Source of the DNA: Porodaedalea pini
Lineage: Eukaryota > Basidiomycota > Agaricomycetes > Hymenochaetales > Hymenochaetaceae
Direction: 5' to 3'
Assembly: GCA_002794775.1 (NCBI GenBank)
Contig: NBAY01000018.1
Coordinates: 434,001-498,000 of the forward strand
DNA length: 64,000 nucleotides
The position numbers were made by a program, and so were the translations under genes. Of this stretch, positions 23,946 through 36,566 are shown piece after piece (within the stretch, counting starts at the first letter, position 1; every line of letters starts with the position of its first letter). The notes under the pieces are model-generated. The model did not search any database and was not told where the DNA came from. It saw only the letters and a program-made list of their open reading frames with translations.

Positions 23946-25636
23946 ATGGCATCGGACCGCATCTCTAATATCAATTTCAGCCAGGATTTCCTACATCCAG
24001 AGGATGCTCAGATAATGGAGATCTTGCGCGCAATGAGGTCAGCGAAGAACCAGCAAACTGTGAAAGGGGACTTTGACGTTCCAGTGAACTGGAATGATTG
24101 GTGTGTGCTATTTTGCTGCGTCAGACCCAAATTACGTCTGACCGTAAATTTTCCAGTTTTACAGCGCACTCGCAGGCCGACGAGGACCCCACATTTCTTG
24201 CGAACGCCAGATCGGCATTGGCTTCACTAGACAAAATGCACGCCACTCTTCAGAGCGTAGCCCGGTGTCTTGACAGAAGAAAGGATTTCATTCAATCGAG
24301 AATTGACGACGCCAGGGGATATGTTTATCAACGCGGTATCCATACGCTGCCTGACGAGCTACTTGCTAGAGTGTTCGAGCTTTGTGTCGACGATAACATT
24401 CGGGACGGATACGACAAGACATCGATAAACTTGTCGCATGTCTCTCGGCGCTTTCGATGCCTAGCATTGAAGCTACCTCTGCTTTGGAGTCGAGTTTCCA
24501 ACACGCAATCGAAGCTTGAGACGGAAACATTTCTTTCAAGGTCCAGAAACTACAAGCTTTCGGTGTGTTTGGTATACCATGATTCAGCCGATGTCGATGA
24601 GATATCCAATGGGCACACCGAAGACTTCTTGAAGATAGTTTGCCCTTTGCACCGTCATTGGAAGACCTTCCGACTCCATTGCGATATTTTCGAAGAAATG
24701 ATAGAAAACATTTATGGCGTAGCAGAATTCGCTCATTTGGTTCAATCGCACTGCCAGTTCGCCGACCTCCCATCTCTCATATCAGTGGCTTTGATCTTCA
24801 CGGAGGACGCGACTATATTTCCGGAAGTCAGGGGTATGGATTTTTTCACAAGGTGGAACCTACCAAGCATTCAAGAAGTTGAGCTCGCGAACATTGTTAC
24901 CGACATGTCCTTTGGAAATTCACTCAAGACATTACGCATCGATACTTACCCTGACTTTGAGGATGGCATGATGGGACTGTGTCGGCTTCTCCAGAACAAC
25001 TCAGGAATTGAAACACTCGATTTGTTTACAGAAGATATCTTTCATGGCACTCCAGACAACTTTCCCGTGGTGCAGCTTCAGGACTTGAGGGGCCTTACAA
25101 TCTGCGCGCCAGAGTCAGAAGTATTCTCCTTGATGGAGCATTTAAAGACACCATACGTTTCACAATTAGCATTGACGTTACGCATAACGCAGGGAACTTG
25201 CATCCGCCAAGATTGGCTAGCAGACGCTGTACGTCTGAATGACTACTCTTTCCTCGAAGACTTTTCGTTGGAGATCGAGCAATATTTGGATTCTGACGAG
25301 AATAACCAAGATGGTCTCATTGGAACCATCTTCTCCAAATTCACGAATCTCCGCCATCTACGTCTCTCTGTCCCTAATACTCCATATCCAGAACTTTACC
25401 ACAACATGGAAGTTCCATTTTTACGCACACTACAACTTAAAGATTGCGATCTTTTAGGACAGTACTGTTTTCTGCGGTCGCTGAAGCGGAAACTTGCGGA
25501 GATCAAAGCACTGGATGGGTTTGAAAAACTGGAGGTTCAGTCATGCAAAATGCTTTCCGAGGAACTCCTCCATGATGCCTTTCCAAAGGACAAGGTCGTT
25601 TGTAACGATGCTGAGACCTCGTATGTCCTAATTTGA
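23946..25636 (+). CDS. F-box protein with leucine-rich-like C-terminus (copy 1)
   Basis: A probable substrate adaptor of an SCF ubiquitin ligase, of the large lineage-expanded F-box class of agaricomycetes. The start at 23946 gives MASDRISNINFSQDFLHPED. One intron (24101-24156) joins to FTAHSQADEDPTFLANARSA. A helical coiled segment follows (LDKMHATLQSVARCLDRRKD). The F-box core is HTLPDELLARVFELCVDDN, followed by LSHVSRRFRCLALKLPLLWS, and then a degenerate LRR-like body (LKTLRIDTYPDFED, LRHLRLSVPNTPYPE, LRTLQLKDCDLLGQ). The frame is open for 544 residues. Near-identical paralogues are at 56661-58361 (broken) and from 62962 (partial). The substrate cannot be predicted. Confidence 0.85.
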
Positions 25637-25954
25637 TGCTTTGCTATCTCTAAGCTCATCTCTCCCTAAGGGGTAATGGTAGCAGGGCATATTGACGGCT
25701 CGGAGTGTGGAGGAACTGTGTGACCACAAGACTGACGGAGGGAGCGTACAGTCGCCTGATCGTTGCAAATGTGTCTTCGTATGACGGCTTGTCATGAATG
25801 TCAGGCCTCGGAGGTTGATGCACCGCTTGAATTTGCACGAGCTCTAGGTATTTGTGCGTGGCAATCTGACTCGTAGCGCAAGTAACTTTATACTGTGATT
25901 TCAATAATATGTAGTTTTGTCTCTATTGCACATTATCGCGCAGAATCCGAGGCA

Positions 25955-26520
25955 GGCATGGACAAGTCTCTTACTTATGAAGTAGTTAGAGTTCCGAACG
26001 CAGATGAGCCAGACCACGATACGCTCAAACAGCAGTGCTACGACGTACGCGTGCAGGTTTTCACGCATGAATGAGGACTTCCCATTGAAAGTGAACTTGA
26101 CGACTGAGTACTTAGCAATCATTGTTGTTCCAAATTACTGGTCCTATTTGGAATAATACAGACGACGTTGCTTCGCATTTTCTCTTGAGGGTCCTACCAT
26201 CCCGTATTCCTACTGGGACGGTTCGGGTAGTGCGGGGTACAGATTTCTACGAACTGAGCAGACTTTCCGTGCTGAAGCCTTGTCGACCGCTCGGTTTGGG
26301 GAGAACTCTTGTACTTGCCGTGCATGACAGTGGGCATTGAACGATGCCCGTACCAGTGGCGCGCCAGTTGGAGGTGTCCTTAAGATTGCAGCACATTCGT
26401 CTATCCCCGCGACGAGATTCTATGCCAAGTACGTACCAAACGTCTCACTCCACCCTGCATCCTTCATATTGAACTCCAACATTAGATACGGGTACAAACC
26501 CGAGGCGAGTATAAAATAGT
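25955..26520 (+). pseudogene. GNAT acetyltransferase relic, left copy
   Basis: Frames resemble the GNAT gene 1.3 kb downstream: MDKSLTYEVVRVPNADEPDH, then TLKQQCYDVRVQVFTHE followed by an in-frame TGA (about 26071), and after an intron-like gap SHFLLRVLPSRIPTGTVRVV and LSVLKPCRPLGLGRTLVLAV. A later frame change leads to SSIPATRFYAKYVPNVSLHP. The same TGA is present in the mirror copy at 61790-62420, so the gene was already broken before the arms duplicated. Confidence 0.75.
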
Positions 26521-27286
26521 TGGCTTCTATAGATGCATGCCAAATTATTCCTTCGCGGAGCTGACTCGGATGAACCTCGCAGGGAGAATGATTTCCCGAC
26601 GAAGATGGTGCGCTCAATCAAAAGATGGTCGTACAACTGAGCACGCCGTCAGACGGACGCGTATAATGGTCTGCTATCATAAACCACCTTCAATACCTCT
26701 TCCATTCCATAACAACGCAGAGCATTGTAGAAGTAATAACGTAAAGCGGACAAGCGTACATTGAGCGCATAATTGTATTTATGTCGTCCGCTATTTTCAA
26801 TGGCGGCCATTGAGCTTTCCTGTAGGGGCTTCCAAGATCTTCCAACGTCTGGCATCATGATATTGCTCCAGCTTCATGAAAACATTGCGATTCGTCCTCC
26901 TTTTGGACCAGCACCAGCGAGGCGGGAAACCAGCCACTATTATTGAAAATTTTTCGAGTCGACGCGCACGCAGAGCCTCTATGTTTTCGAGGATTCTTTC
27001 AAAAGCGCAAGGAAGTGGATAAAGATAAGATATGTGTCTAATATTACAGCAACCGAGCGGCCGCTGGACTAAGAGTAAGACGCCGACGCTGAGATTGAAT
27101 TGTTTTTAGAACTTGCATGATCTGCGTGATCTTCGAGACTTCCCTGTGCTCACGTCAGCTGCATAGATCCTTCCGAGTCATATCTAGCCTTCGCGGCGAC
27201 CTTTCTCTCGTGTACGGCACCCTGTTCTCAGGCTGCGCACCTTACTGAGCCCCGTCTAGCCATCACTTTAACTCGACAACAACAAG

Positions 27287-28919
27287 ATGCCTACTCCGAT
27301 ACAGACAGGTACATTTCAGACGCCTCAGGCTCCAGAATACGAGATCATCAAGATCCCCGAGGTGGGCGAACCGGGACGTGACGCGCTCAAACAGCAGTGT
27401 TTCGACCTGCGAATGGCGGTGTTTACGCATGAGCAAGGTTTCCCACTCGAGTGCGAAATAGATGAGTGAGCATGTTATCCTACATATATCCCACCTTACT
27501 GTATTCTTGCTTCTCCCCATTCACTTCCCTTCTACTTCATTTCACCTTACTTGCAAAGTTCAGTCCGCATCTCGGATCAGCACCGGGGGAGATTGTCAAA
27601 CGCACGCAGTCATATACGCACAGCCTATTAAATAGCTTATGTACCGAGCTCTCCACAAATTGTCTTCCCCCGCACTTCGTTGTGTTTTACTGTTTAATCT
27701 ATCCATGCCTTCTAATCCATCATAACTTCCAAAACGGGGCGTCGAAGTGTGAGCAGTCCGGAACCTACTACTGACTCACCTTCTCACATAGCGCCGACGA
27801 AACCGCGACGCACTTCCTCTTGCGGCTCGTCCCCTCGTCGGAGCCCATCGGGGACCATACGCTGCGTACGCGGCGGAGATTACTACAAGCCCAGCCGACT
27901 CGTCGTGCTCAAGAAGTATCGCAAATACCGCTTCGGCCGCGCGCGCTCGTGCTCGCACTGCATGACTGGGTGGTGCGCGACGCGCGCGAGCGCGGAGCAG
28001 CCCCTCGTTCGTACGTGAGATGCGTGTCGCGTTTCCCAGATCCCTGTCAAGACCTTTTATGCGAAGTACGTCGGCCACTCCCCCTTGTGTTTCTCTTCCA
28101 TTCGTTTCTTTTGGTCCTTGCGATGTTCATAGCTGTAGCCGGGCTTGGGAACATCTGTTTTAAGATATCATTGCTGCGGATTGCCTTTAATCAGCCTTCT
28201 AATCCGCGATGGCCGCTCTCGCCTCCGAGCCTGGACTTTACCGCGGCACTTACGTCTCGCCGCGCGCGCGCTTTCTCTCTCCCCTCCTCTCTGTCCTTTC
28301 TTCCCCTCGTTCCTTGTTCTTCCTTCCCGTTCAGCCAGGCCACCTACCCCAGTATCCAGTGCACCCTGTGTGTCACTGATCGCGGACAAAGAGAGGGCCC
28401 AGGCTCAATGCGCTTCCGCCAGCCCTTCTTCTCTTCTCCTTCCCGTTTCCCCTTTCTGTCCATTCCCCCGCCTGTCGCGTCCTTCCGCTATCCCACCCAC
28501 TACTCGGCTTCAACCAAGCCAGGTCTAGTCTCTCCGGCCTAACCATACCTTCTTTCTTGAATTACCCACCGCAGGTACGGTTACTCACCCGACGTACGTC
28601 CGAGTCGCGCGCGCTTGGCTGCGCCGCACCTCCGACCCGCGGATCGCTTTTCTGCCTTTCTGCGTTTCTATTTCTGAATATGCCACTTATTTGCCTTTTG
28701 GTCTCCGACCTTCGACCTTCGATACTGACAGGGCGACGAGTTCGATGAGGACGGGCGCCCCGCACCAGAAAATGGTCGCCCTGCTGCGGATTCCGGAGCA
28801 TCGGGATCAGAGTCAGAACCCGCGTCCCGATCCGCCGCAGACCTCGCTCGGGACCCCTCTTCACGAGGCGCTCTCCCCGACTCAGCGCTCAGCTCTTACG
28901 GTGGCCATAACCAGACCTA
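27287..28919 (+). pseudogene. GNAT acetyltransferase, left copy with three indels
   Basis: Homologous to the intact gene at 59619-61134. Exon 1 (27287-27465) is intact: TGTFQTPQAPEYEIIKIPEV through FTHEQGFPLECEIDE. Exon 2 (27792-28065) has one extra G in the run at 27850-27853 and two extra bases in the GC run at 27934-27946. The segment between them, which carries the acetyl-CoA-binding region in the right copy, is therefore read out of frame before the frame is restored (ALVLALHDWVVRDARERG). A 19-nt micro-exon follows (28575-28593). In the last exon (from 28732) another extra G at 28753-28755 destroys the DGAPHQKMV motif. It is probably non-functional, unless these homopolymer indels are assembly errors. 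Confidence 0.75.
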
Positions 28920-28969
28920 GGCCTATCTATACCACTACAGTTCACTACACATCCGTAAGCACATAGCCC

Positions 28970-30897
28970 ATTCATTCTACCCAAACCGCAACTGTATGCA
29001 GTACCCTCTCACCGAGAGAAGCTAAATCCATCTCTTATTCACACTCCCTAGTCCAGTCCAGAAGTCGCTCGCTCACTTCTCTACCATATTAGTTATTATA
29101 CCAATCCCTCCATCCCTTCTATTTGCGATCTCACGCATGTAGATATGGTATGTACACGTAAACCATGAACAATCGTCCGTCGATGAAAAAGATCGGGGGG
29201 CTGGGAACGAAGCAGTCGAGCAGTCGGGGGGTATACAACGCATGTATATATCTCGGAGCGGAGACCAAAGAGAACGGAACAAAGTAGAAGAAAGAGAGAA
29301 AAAAAGGAGAGGAGAAAGGGCCTATGAATACACATGTGGGCATACGTATACACTCGAGTCGTTGCATCGAAGAAACCGAGGGACAAAGAAAGAAGAAGAG
29401 AAAAGGCAAGTAGCAGGAAACAAAAAGTTCGTTATTCTTCAATGCGCCAACAGCCCAAAAAAGGAACGCGGGACGAAGGACAAGTGACGAAGGTCGAAAG
29501 AAGACAAGGACAAAAGAAGCAAACATGGGATATACTTTCGTTCTTCAGAACGAAAAAGGTCAAGAAAAGGAGAAAAGGCAAGGGGGAGGAAATAAACCCA
29601 GAGGTGAACGCCGCGACGCAATAGTCGTGAATCGCGGCACCAAGTGGGGCAAGAGAGGAGGGAGTGAGAGTGCGAAAGGCATACTCGAACGAAAATATAC
29701 GAAGCAAGAAGGAAGGGAAGAGAAAGGATAGGGGAAGAAGAAGAAGGCGGCATAACTAGCCCCTATCCGAGTCCCGCCTCAAACGCAAAAGAAGGGCAAC
29801 TGTCAAGACAATGGAATCAACAAAGAAAAGAAGCATAATGCCAAAAAGGCGTTCGAAGCGAAAGGGTCATATACGCATAAAAAGATATACGTCAGAAGAA
29901 GAAAAGGAAAAAAAAAAAGTCGTGAAACTACATCCAAGCGATGAGTAAGCATCGCTGACTAGTCCAGCTGTTGGACTCCAGTCAGAACACCATCCGCCTC
30001 CTATCCCAGCGAAAGAGAAGAAATGCAGAGCCAAAGAAAGAAAACAAAGAACACCTAAAGTGGGCAGCTGCGGCTAAAGCTTCGGGCTCGGTTCGGTAGA
30101 GTCCCAATATGTGCGTGTATGTGTATGAGTGGACGGAGGAAAGGACCGCACGACCGTCCATTGTGCGAAGAAAGTTAGAAGAAAAAGAAAGAAAGGGGTA
30201 AACAGGAAGGAAGGAGGAGGGATAAGATAGGAAGAATGGGAAAACAAGCGAGACGAGACGAAAAGGGTGCACCGCAGAGCGGAAGAAGCACGAGCAGAAA
30301 GGCTCGGGACAGAGGGGGAGGAGAGAATGATACTATGATAGCAGCAGACGGCTCGACTCCGCCCACCTGGTTCAATCGACTCTAATCGGCACCGGCATGT
30401 ATTTCGGAGAAGCCGAACGAGGCCATCAGTGGAAGCAGTCCATGCGAGAAGGGACTATTCGGGTCTGGCCGTGAATGGCTGGAAGACCGCAAGGCGGGGC
30501 GGGTCAGAGCGAAGGACGGAGAGGACCGAGCAGGATGGACAGAGGGGTCGACGGGGATGGGCATGAGGGGAGCGGAGACCAGAGACCGGAGACCAAGGGC
30601 AAAGGGCGTGGAGCGTGCATGGGGCGAAGGGCAATCGAGCACCGGCGGAGAGGGAAAGACTTAGGGGCGAAGTCGGGGCGGGAGGAGCAGGAGCAGGAGC
30701 AGAAGGAGGAGGAAAGACGGCAAAGGCAAGAGGAGGCCAGAAGAAGTCACGTCCGGGCACCCACTCACTTCCCTCCCCCCCCTCCTAACTCCAAGTCCCA
30801 AGTCCCAAGTCCCAATCCCGAGTGCCAGCGAATCCGATCCCAATTCCAATCACAAGTCCAATTAATCCGAGTGACAGAATCGAATTCATTTCGGAGC
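28970..30897. other. Purine-rich stretch without a recognised gene
   Basis: From about 29230 to 30340 the plus strand is very rich in A and G, with runs such as GAGAAAAAAAGGAGAGGAG, and open frames here are compositional artefacts. The part up to about 29965 belongs to the inverted-repeat arm. From about 30400 to 30897 the sequence is GA-rich, including a GGAGCA tandem near 30684-30707, and probably includes the 3' UTR of the HMG-box gene on the minus strand. Confidence 0.5.
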
Positions 30898-33800
30898 TCA
30901 CAGCCCGCCCGTACGGCGCGGCCCGAGGTGCTCCTCGTCCGTCGTGCATCCCTCGCTGTCCATCTCAGCCTCGAGCTCGCTGTCCGAACCCGCCTCGTGC
31001 GCCGGACGGCCAATGACGAAAGTCGTTCCCGACCCTGACGCCGTTGGCGAGTACGCGGAGAACGACGAGCTCATCCCCAGTCCTGATCCCGAAGCTGAAG
31101 CTGAAGCCGAGGAAGAACCCGAGGCATTAGTGTTGCTGAAGCTGATCGTCGTCTCGAACCCGACGGTTCCCTCCTCGTACATCCGACGCGCTGCCTCATA
31201 CGCAAGCTTTTCCTTCTCCGCCTGCGCGAGGAACGGCTATCATATCAAACCCGCGAACAAAAAGGAGGCAAAATATAGTCAGCGAACGTGCGCACACAAA
31301 GAAAAAAAGTCAAAATCAAAGTCGAAAAACCAAAACCAAAACCAAAAAAAAAAATCATAGATAGGGGCTCTCCTCGGGATCAAGAAAAAGCGAGAACTGA
31401 AGACAGAAGACAGGAGACAGAAGGGAGTAAGGAGTGAGAAACAGGTATTCCCGCAAAATGAAACGGCAGAAGGCGAAGTATGAAGGGGGGAAGGGGCGCC
31501 GCGAAGCGAAGGCAGAGGAAGGGAAGAAGACTGCGGGCGGAGCACGGTGGGTGATTGGTCGCGGCGGAGTAAAGGGCAAAGCATCGGAAACTGAACAGAA
31601 GAGAGGGGGCGAAAGCGAAAGGGGGAAAGGACAAGATGACAATGACAATGGGACGCAAAGTGAATTCCAAGCCGAGATGCAAGAGATGCCGCAGCAGCGT
31701 TTCCCCCAAATATAGCACCGCACCAAACAAACAAACAGACACACAAGAAGTCACACACCGCGAAGCAACCCGATAAGGCAAAGCGAAAAGGCGCGGAGAC
31801 AGGGGAGGCAAAAAGGTCCTCAAAATGTCAAGAACAATCGAACGGCCATCCGAGTAAGGGAAGCAAAAAGAAAATAATGCAAGGATGGGGTGCGGAGAAA
31901 AGAAAAAGAAAAAGAAATCAATAATCAAACCAATAACTCACCTTCCGTTCCTCATCGCTCATCGCCCTCCACGTCTGCGCCGCTAACACACTCTGCGCCG
32001 TCGTTTCCCTCTCCTCCCCAAACACCTGCCTCACGCGCTCCGCGTCTGCGCGAATGTGCTGCAGAAACATAAAGTACGCGGACAGCGGCTTCTTCGGCGC
32101 GTTCGGGTCCTTGATGTTGCCCTTGCGCGACTTGCCCGCACGCCGCTGCGCCGCGCGGAACGCGTTCTCGCGCTTGATGTCGTCCGGCGTGAGCGTGCGT
32201 TGCCATGCCGCAAGCTCGCGCTCGCGCGCCTCTTTCGCTGCCAGCGAACGACGCTTGTATGGCTTAAAGATAAAGTAGAGAAACAAAAAAAATACACATC
32301 AGTCTCTGTCTTCATCGTCGTGAAACCAAAAGAAAACGATGAGAGAAAAAAGAGTAAGAAGAAGTAAACCGCACCTCCTTCTGCTCCGCCGATAAGCTCG
32401 CATACTCCGCACCAGCCTCCTTCGCCGCCTGCGCGACGTTGAGCTTACGGTCACCGCCGCTCAGCATCTGGTGCCGCTGGATCCAGTCTGTAAAGTACAG
32501 TTGCCACGTCGACGGCGCGAGCTTCGGCGGGCGGAGCTCCGAGCGCAGCGGCTCGCGGTCGCGCTCCCTGGAGGACGAGGACGGCGAGCCAATGTCCTTC
32601 TCGGAGGACGGCTCGCGCGAGTGCGCACGTGCGGAAGAGAGCATCGCCGCGCGCAAGTTCGGCGAGGGCGTCTGTGCGCTCGACGTGCGTTTCTTGCGGC
32701 GCACCGTCGCCTCCGGGTCCGCCTCGCTCAGGCCCAACCCGAGACTCGAAGTGGACGACGAAGGCAGCGGGACGGACGACGGAAACGCGACGCGCACCGT
32801 GGCCATATTCGCGTCCGAGTTCATGTTCATACTCACGTCCGTGTCCCTGTCAAAGTTCATCTCCATACCCAGCCCTGCACTCCACGCCTTATCCTCCTCC
32901 GCCTTCATCCGCATCTTGTCGCGCGCGTACGCCTCGCCCTGCTGCTGACCTTGCGCAAAGCCCGCCGACGCACGCGTGGAAAACACCGCGCGCTGCGCGT
33001 CACGCAGGCCCGAGCTCATCCGGTGACTGTACGAACGCATGCGCGCGCGCAGGCCGCTCCCGTTCCCATTCCTATTTCCAGGCCCGGTGTCATTGCCGGC
33101 GGCGCGTGAGGGCGACTCAGGATTGAACGCGCTGTCGAGCGTATTGAGAGCGAACGGCGAAGGCGGGGGCGGCATGAACCCAAAGCCGGAGGGCGCCTGT
33201 GCGGGCGCACTCGCAGGCTGGAAGAGCTGCGTGAGCGCAGGCGTCGAGTGGCTGTACGCGTGGAAGTCCGCATTCCCACCTCCGTTGTTGTTGTTGTTGT
33301 TGACGGAAGAAGGGATGGGAATGGCAGCAGGTGCAGACGGCGGGGGTACGAACTCGAATGCTTGTCCATGAACATGTCCATGGTGTCCGAAGACGCTTGC
33401 CTCGCTGGCACTACGCCCGTGGTCACTGAGCATCATCGGCGACGAGGATGCAGGCGCGTCCCAGAGCTGTGCAGCCCAGGAGGGCGTGCTCGGGGGAACC
33501 GGCGCACTCGCTGGCGTCGGCAACTCGAGGTCGCGCGGCGAGATGGCCGGAGGGGTGTACGGTGCGAGACGAGGGCGTGGGGGCGCGTCCATCGCCTCTG
33601 AAGGGAGAAAAAGCTGCTGCTGCTGCGCCTGCATTGAATCCTGATTGTGCGGCGCCGTCGGCGAGTGAGTCTCAAAGCCGATCTTGGGCGACTGCGTCTG
33701 CGGCTGCGGCTGCGCAGACAGAAGGTCGAGCGTATCCCACGGCATGGGCGCCGACTCCGCGTTCGGGCTGAATCCCAAACCCGTCGCGTCCGCACACGGG

Positions 33801-34525
33801 TTCGAGCTAAGAAACGCGTAGGGATCGCCACCCCCAAGCGCATACTCGTACCCATAGCCGTACGGACTCGCGAATAGCGCGCTGCCGTCGCCGCTCCCGT
33901 CGTTGAAGCCCGGTCCAAGGCCCGACGGCCCAGGGCCGAGCGCAGGGAAGTCATGCACGGGAGAATAGAGCGGGGGCGAGCGCGGGGAGGCACCGGCGCC
34001 GAAACCAAAGTTGGAGTTCGAGTCGGAGAGCGCAGGAGACGTGCCGTCCACGTCACTGCCCGGCGGCGGGGACGCGTGTGCAGCGCCGTTCGTGTTGGCG
34101 GCGGCGATGATGGGCGAGCTGTTGGTCAGGAAGGGCGACGAGGGGTCGAGGGCGTCAAAGGCGAAGTACTGTGCCATGTCGCTGTCGGCGAGCTCGCGCT
34201 CGAAGCGCACCTCTGCGTCCTCCACGTCGGCTGCCGCGGAAGCAAAAGTAGCGGACGGGGTGAATGGGGAATGGAGAGGGTGATCTTGGTCATGGGCGGC
34301 GGAAGCAAAGTCGAAGTGAAAGTCGGGGTTGGCACCGCCGCTGGCGGCGACGGCGACGGCTGGAGGAGCAGCTGCAGCTGCGCCCCTGTCGGCGAGTGCG
34401 CGTGCGTACGCGTCGGGTACCATCGCGCTGTGTCGTCTGGATGGGCGAGAACGCGTCGCGCTGGCAGCGTCAGATGTGGAGAGGGGTGCGGCGGGGACGT
34501 TAAACGTGGTGGGGGAGCGCGACAT
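30898..34525 (-). CDS. Tandem HMG-box transcription regulator
   Basis: A DNA-bending nuclear protein, architecturally comparable to yeast Ixr1 with two adjacent HMG boxes. Exon 1 (34525-32375) encodes about 640 residues of low-complexity sequence rich in Ser, Pro, Ala, Asn and Gln, then the first half of box A (STWQLYFTDWIQRHQM to YASLSAEQKE). Exon 2 (32262-31942) completes box A with PYKRRSLAAKEARERELAAW. It then encodes the linker and most of box B, which opens with DPNAPKKPLSAYFMFLQHIR. Exon 3 (31236-30898) ends box B (PFLAQAEKEKLAYEAARRMY) and gives a Ser-rich, acidic tail. The second intron (31941-31237, 705 nt) is long for this genome. The total is about 935 residues. It lies inside the inverted-repeat-bounded interval with a very long upstream region. 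Target genes are unknown. Confidence 0.87.
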
Positions 34526-36111
34526 GCGGTACGGGAAGGCCTGTTTGAAGGGGGAGGTTATAGAGAGGAGGAAGGGGGACTGTATTTACGCTTACCGTAT
34601 TTATAGGACTGGCGCAATGAGATAGGATTAGACCTGTGGCCCGATCTGTACACGGACGAGAGGGAAGGGTTGGCCCCTGCGCAGAGACGGAAACGGCACG
34701 CGTGTCACGGTGATTCAAGGTGCGGTTCGGCGAGGCAATAGAGCGATGACGGTGCAGCATCAAGAGGGCTAGGAGTCTGTTTGCGCATGTTGCACGGTCG
34801 AGTCGGTGAGTCATAGTCATGTGCTGGCGAGTGTTGTTCTTCGGACAGCGGGTGGGAGTCACCGATGGGCTATTACGAAAGCCGAGGACATGGACACGTC
34901 TCTTTCCATTTCCATGTCCTCGTCGAATCCAGTAGTCTCCCCGTGAGACGCGTGGACGAGGCGCTGCGTGACTCCGACAATTCGTCACAACAGTCACCCC
35001 CTTGCTTCGCCGGGTCATATCTACCTTTTAGAGTTTCATCTCGGGGTCCTCAGGGTCTCAGGGTCTCAGGGTCCACTGCTCATTGAGCGGCTGTCAATCG
35101 GATGAATCACCGCCTCTCATCAATCACTCTCGGCGCTTTACGCGCCGTACCACCTTTTATTTTTATTTTCTTCCACTCGACTCGAATCGACGTGTGTAAC
35201 ATAGCCATGTACGTCTGCACAGCACTCATGCAATCGCTCCCGCTCGCTTCTCGTCGGCCGTACACCCACGCCTATACAAATCCACCGTCAATGCACATAG
35301 CGTCTCCCGACGTCCAATAACGTCCATGCCCTCTGCGGCGCGCACGGAGTCAATTGAGCCGATGGGCGCGTCGGATATGAATTCAACAATACGCAATCCC
35401 CGCTTGCAATATCAATCTCGCCAGTCGAGACCCGCCCCCGCCCACGCCCACGCGCACCAATTGACCGTCGATCATCGGCATATCAAACTCTCTTCAGCGC
35501 TTGCAATACCTCATTCACATCAAATGAACGCCGTCCTGCACGGACCATCGGCGCGGACCTGCCAGTGCACGTCCCCACCATCACCACCAAACCTTCGCCA
35601 TGACTCTATCTCGTCGCGATGGTCCGCTGCAAGCAAGAAGGCGCCCCCCGCACCGCGCAAATCGCCGACGATTCACGATCATGCGCCCACTATGCCCTCT
35701 GGATCGTGAAGCGTGAATATATGTGCAGCAATCGTCATACTCCTGACGCGGGAGGTGAAACAGAACCTGGGAGATATGGAGAGATAGACTCGCGCACTGA
35801 AGTGCGCATGATCCCGATGGTAAGTAGTACCGTATGTCAGCCGAAACCAATCCGTTAGTCAGGCCGATCGTCGCGGCCTGCCTACCTGTGCGCCCGCTGA
35901 TAAAGATAAATAAACAGTGCTATAGTACTTGTGATAAGTTGCGTCCATATTCTCGTCCGTGATGAAGCCAAGAAAATACACGAATCACGTCATTTCATCA
36001 CATAAACTCAACCAAAAAGAAAGGGAGCACCCTCCTCGTATCGTATCGCCGAATATCAATCGCTCCCCAGACTTGAAGAATAATCAGCGGGAAAAAAGGC
36101 ACATTAAACCT

Positions 36112-36139
36112 CCCCCCCCCCCCAAAAAAAAAAAAAAAA
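36112..36139. repeat. C12-A16 homopolymer junction
   Basis: Twelve C residues (36112-36123) run directly into sixteen A residues (36124-36139). Such junctions are prone to length change and to assembly error. Confidence 0.9.
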
Positions 36140-36549
36140 TATGGAAGCAGAACTTCAAGGCGCTCATGCTCATGCTCAGACTCATGCTCATGATCATGCT
36201 CGACGCTCGACGCTCGTGCTATAGAAAGTAAGGACAAAGCGACTCGGATTGCTGCGGAATGGAGAGACTCGATAGCTCGATAGTAGTGTACTACTTAGTA
36301 CTAGTGAGAGCCTAGGGCCCCCCGCTCCCGCGAACCTCCAGACCTACGTGTAATACTAATATCAGTATCCCAGCCGAACCTGAACAGACACCCACAACAA
36401 CAACAAAACCGAAAACTCGTCCCGTCCTGAAACGAAAACGAAACGAATATCAAATACGCGCAGCAGCACCGTGCACCGCGTACCGCGCACTCGGCGGGCC
36501 CATGCGATCGTCCACCAAACGCATCATTAATACTTCTCTCTCCTATCAT

Positions 36550-36566
36550 CCCCCCCCCCCCCCCCC
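36550..36566. repeat. C17 homopolymer
   Basis: A 17-nt C run lies in the intergenic region; on the minus strand it is a continuous G run able to form a G-quadruplex in principle. A further C14 run lies at 37673-37686. Confidence 0.9.

Larger units (their letters stand above)
23900..29965. repeat. Left arm of a large inverted duplication
   Basis: The order F-box gene, GNAT relic, GNAT gene, then purine-rich tail on the plus strand is repeated in reverse order and orientation at 58615-64000. Matching points are F-box stops (25636 and about 62985), GNAT starts (27287 and 61134), 19-nt micro-exons (28575-28593 and 59875-59857) and the last recognisable match (GACTAGTCAGCGATGCTTAC versus GACCAGTCAGCGATATTTAC, near 29950 and 58620). 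Coordinate sums stay near 88,400-88,620, so the arms are collinear with small indels. The left outer limit is uncertain because the right arm leaves the window. Confidence 0.85.

Noticed and set aside
28145..28542. Overlapping plus-strand Ser/Pro-rich frames downstream of the left GNAT exons
   Set aside because: They lie in the intron between exon 2 and the 19-nt exon; the right arm has the same intron and spliced frames explain the gene.
29096..29753. Minus-strand Phe/Leu/Ser-rich frames resembling membrane proteins
   Set aside because: The hydrophobic look comes from the T/C-rich strand of the polypurine tract; frames do not match between the two arms.
32471..33109. Long plus-strand Arg/Ala-rich frames opposite the HMG-box gene
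   Set aside because: They are GC-rich shadows of exon 1 on the minus strand, which has a continuous 737-codon frame and a recognisable box.
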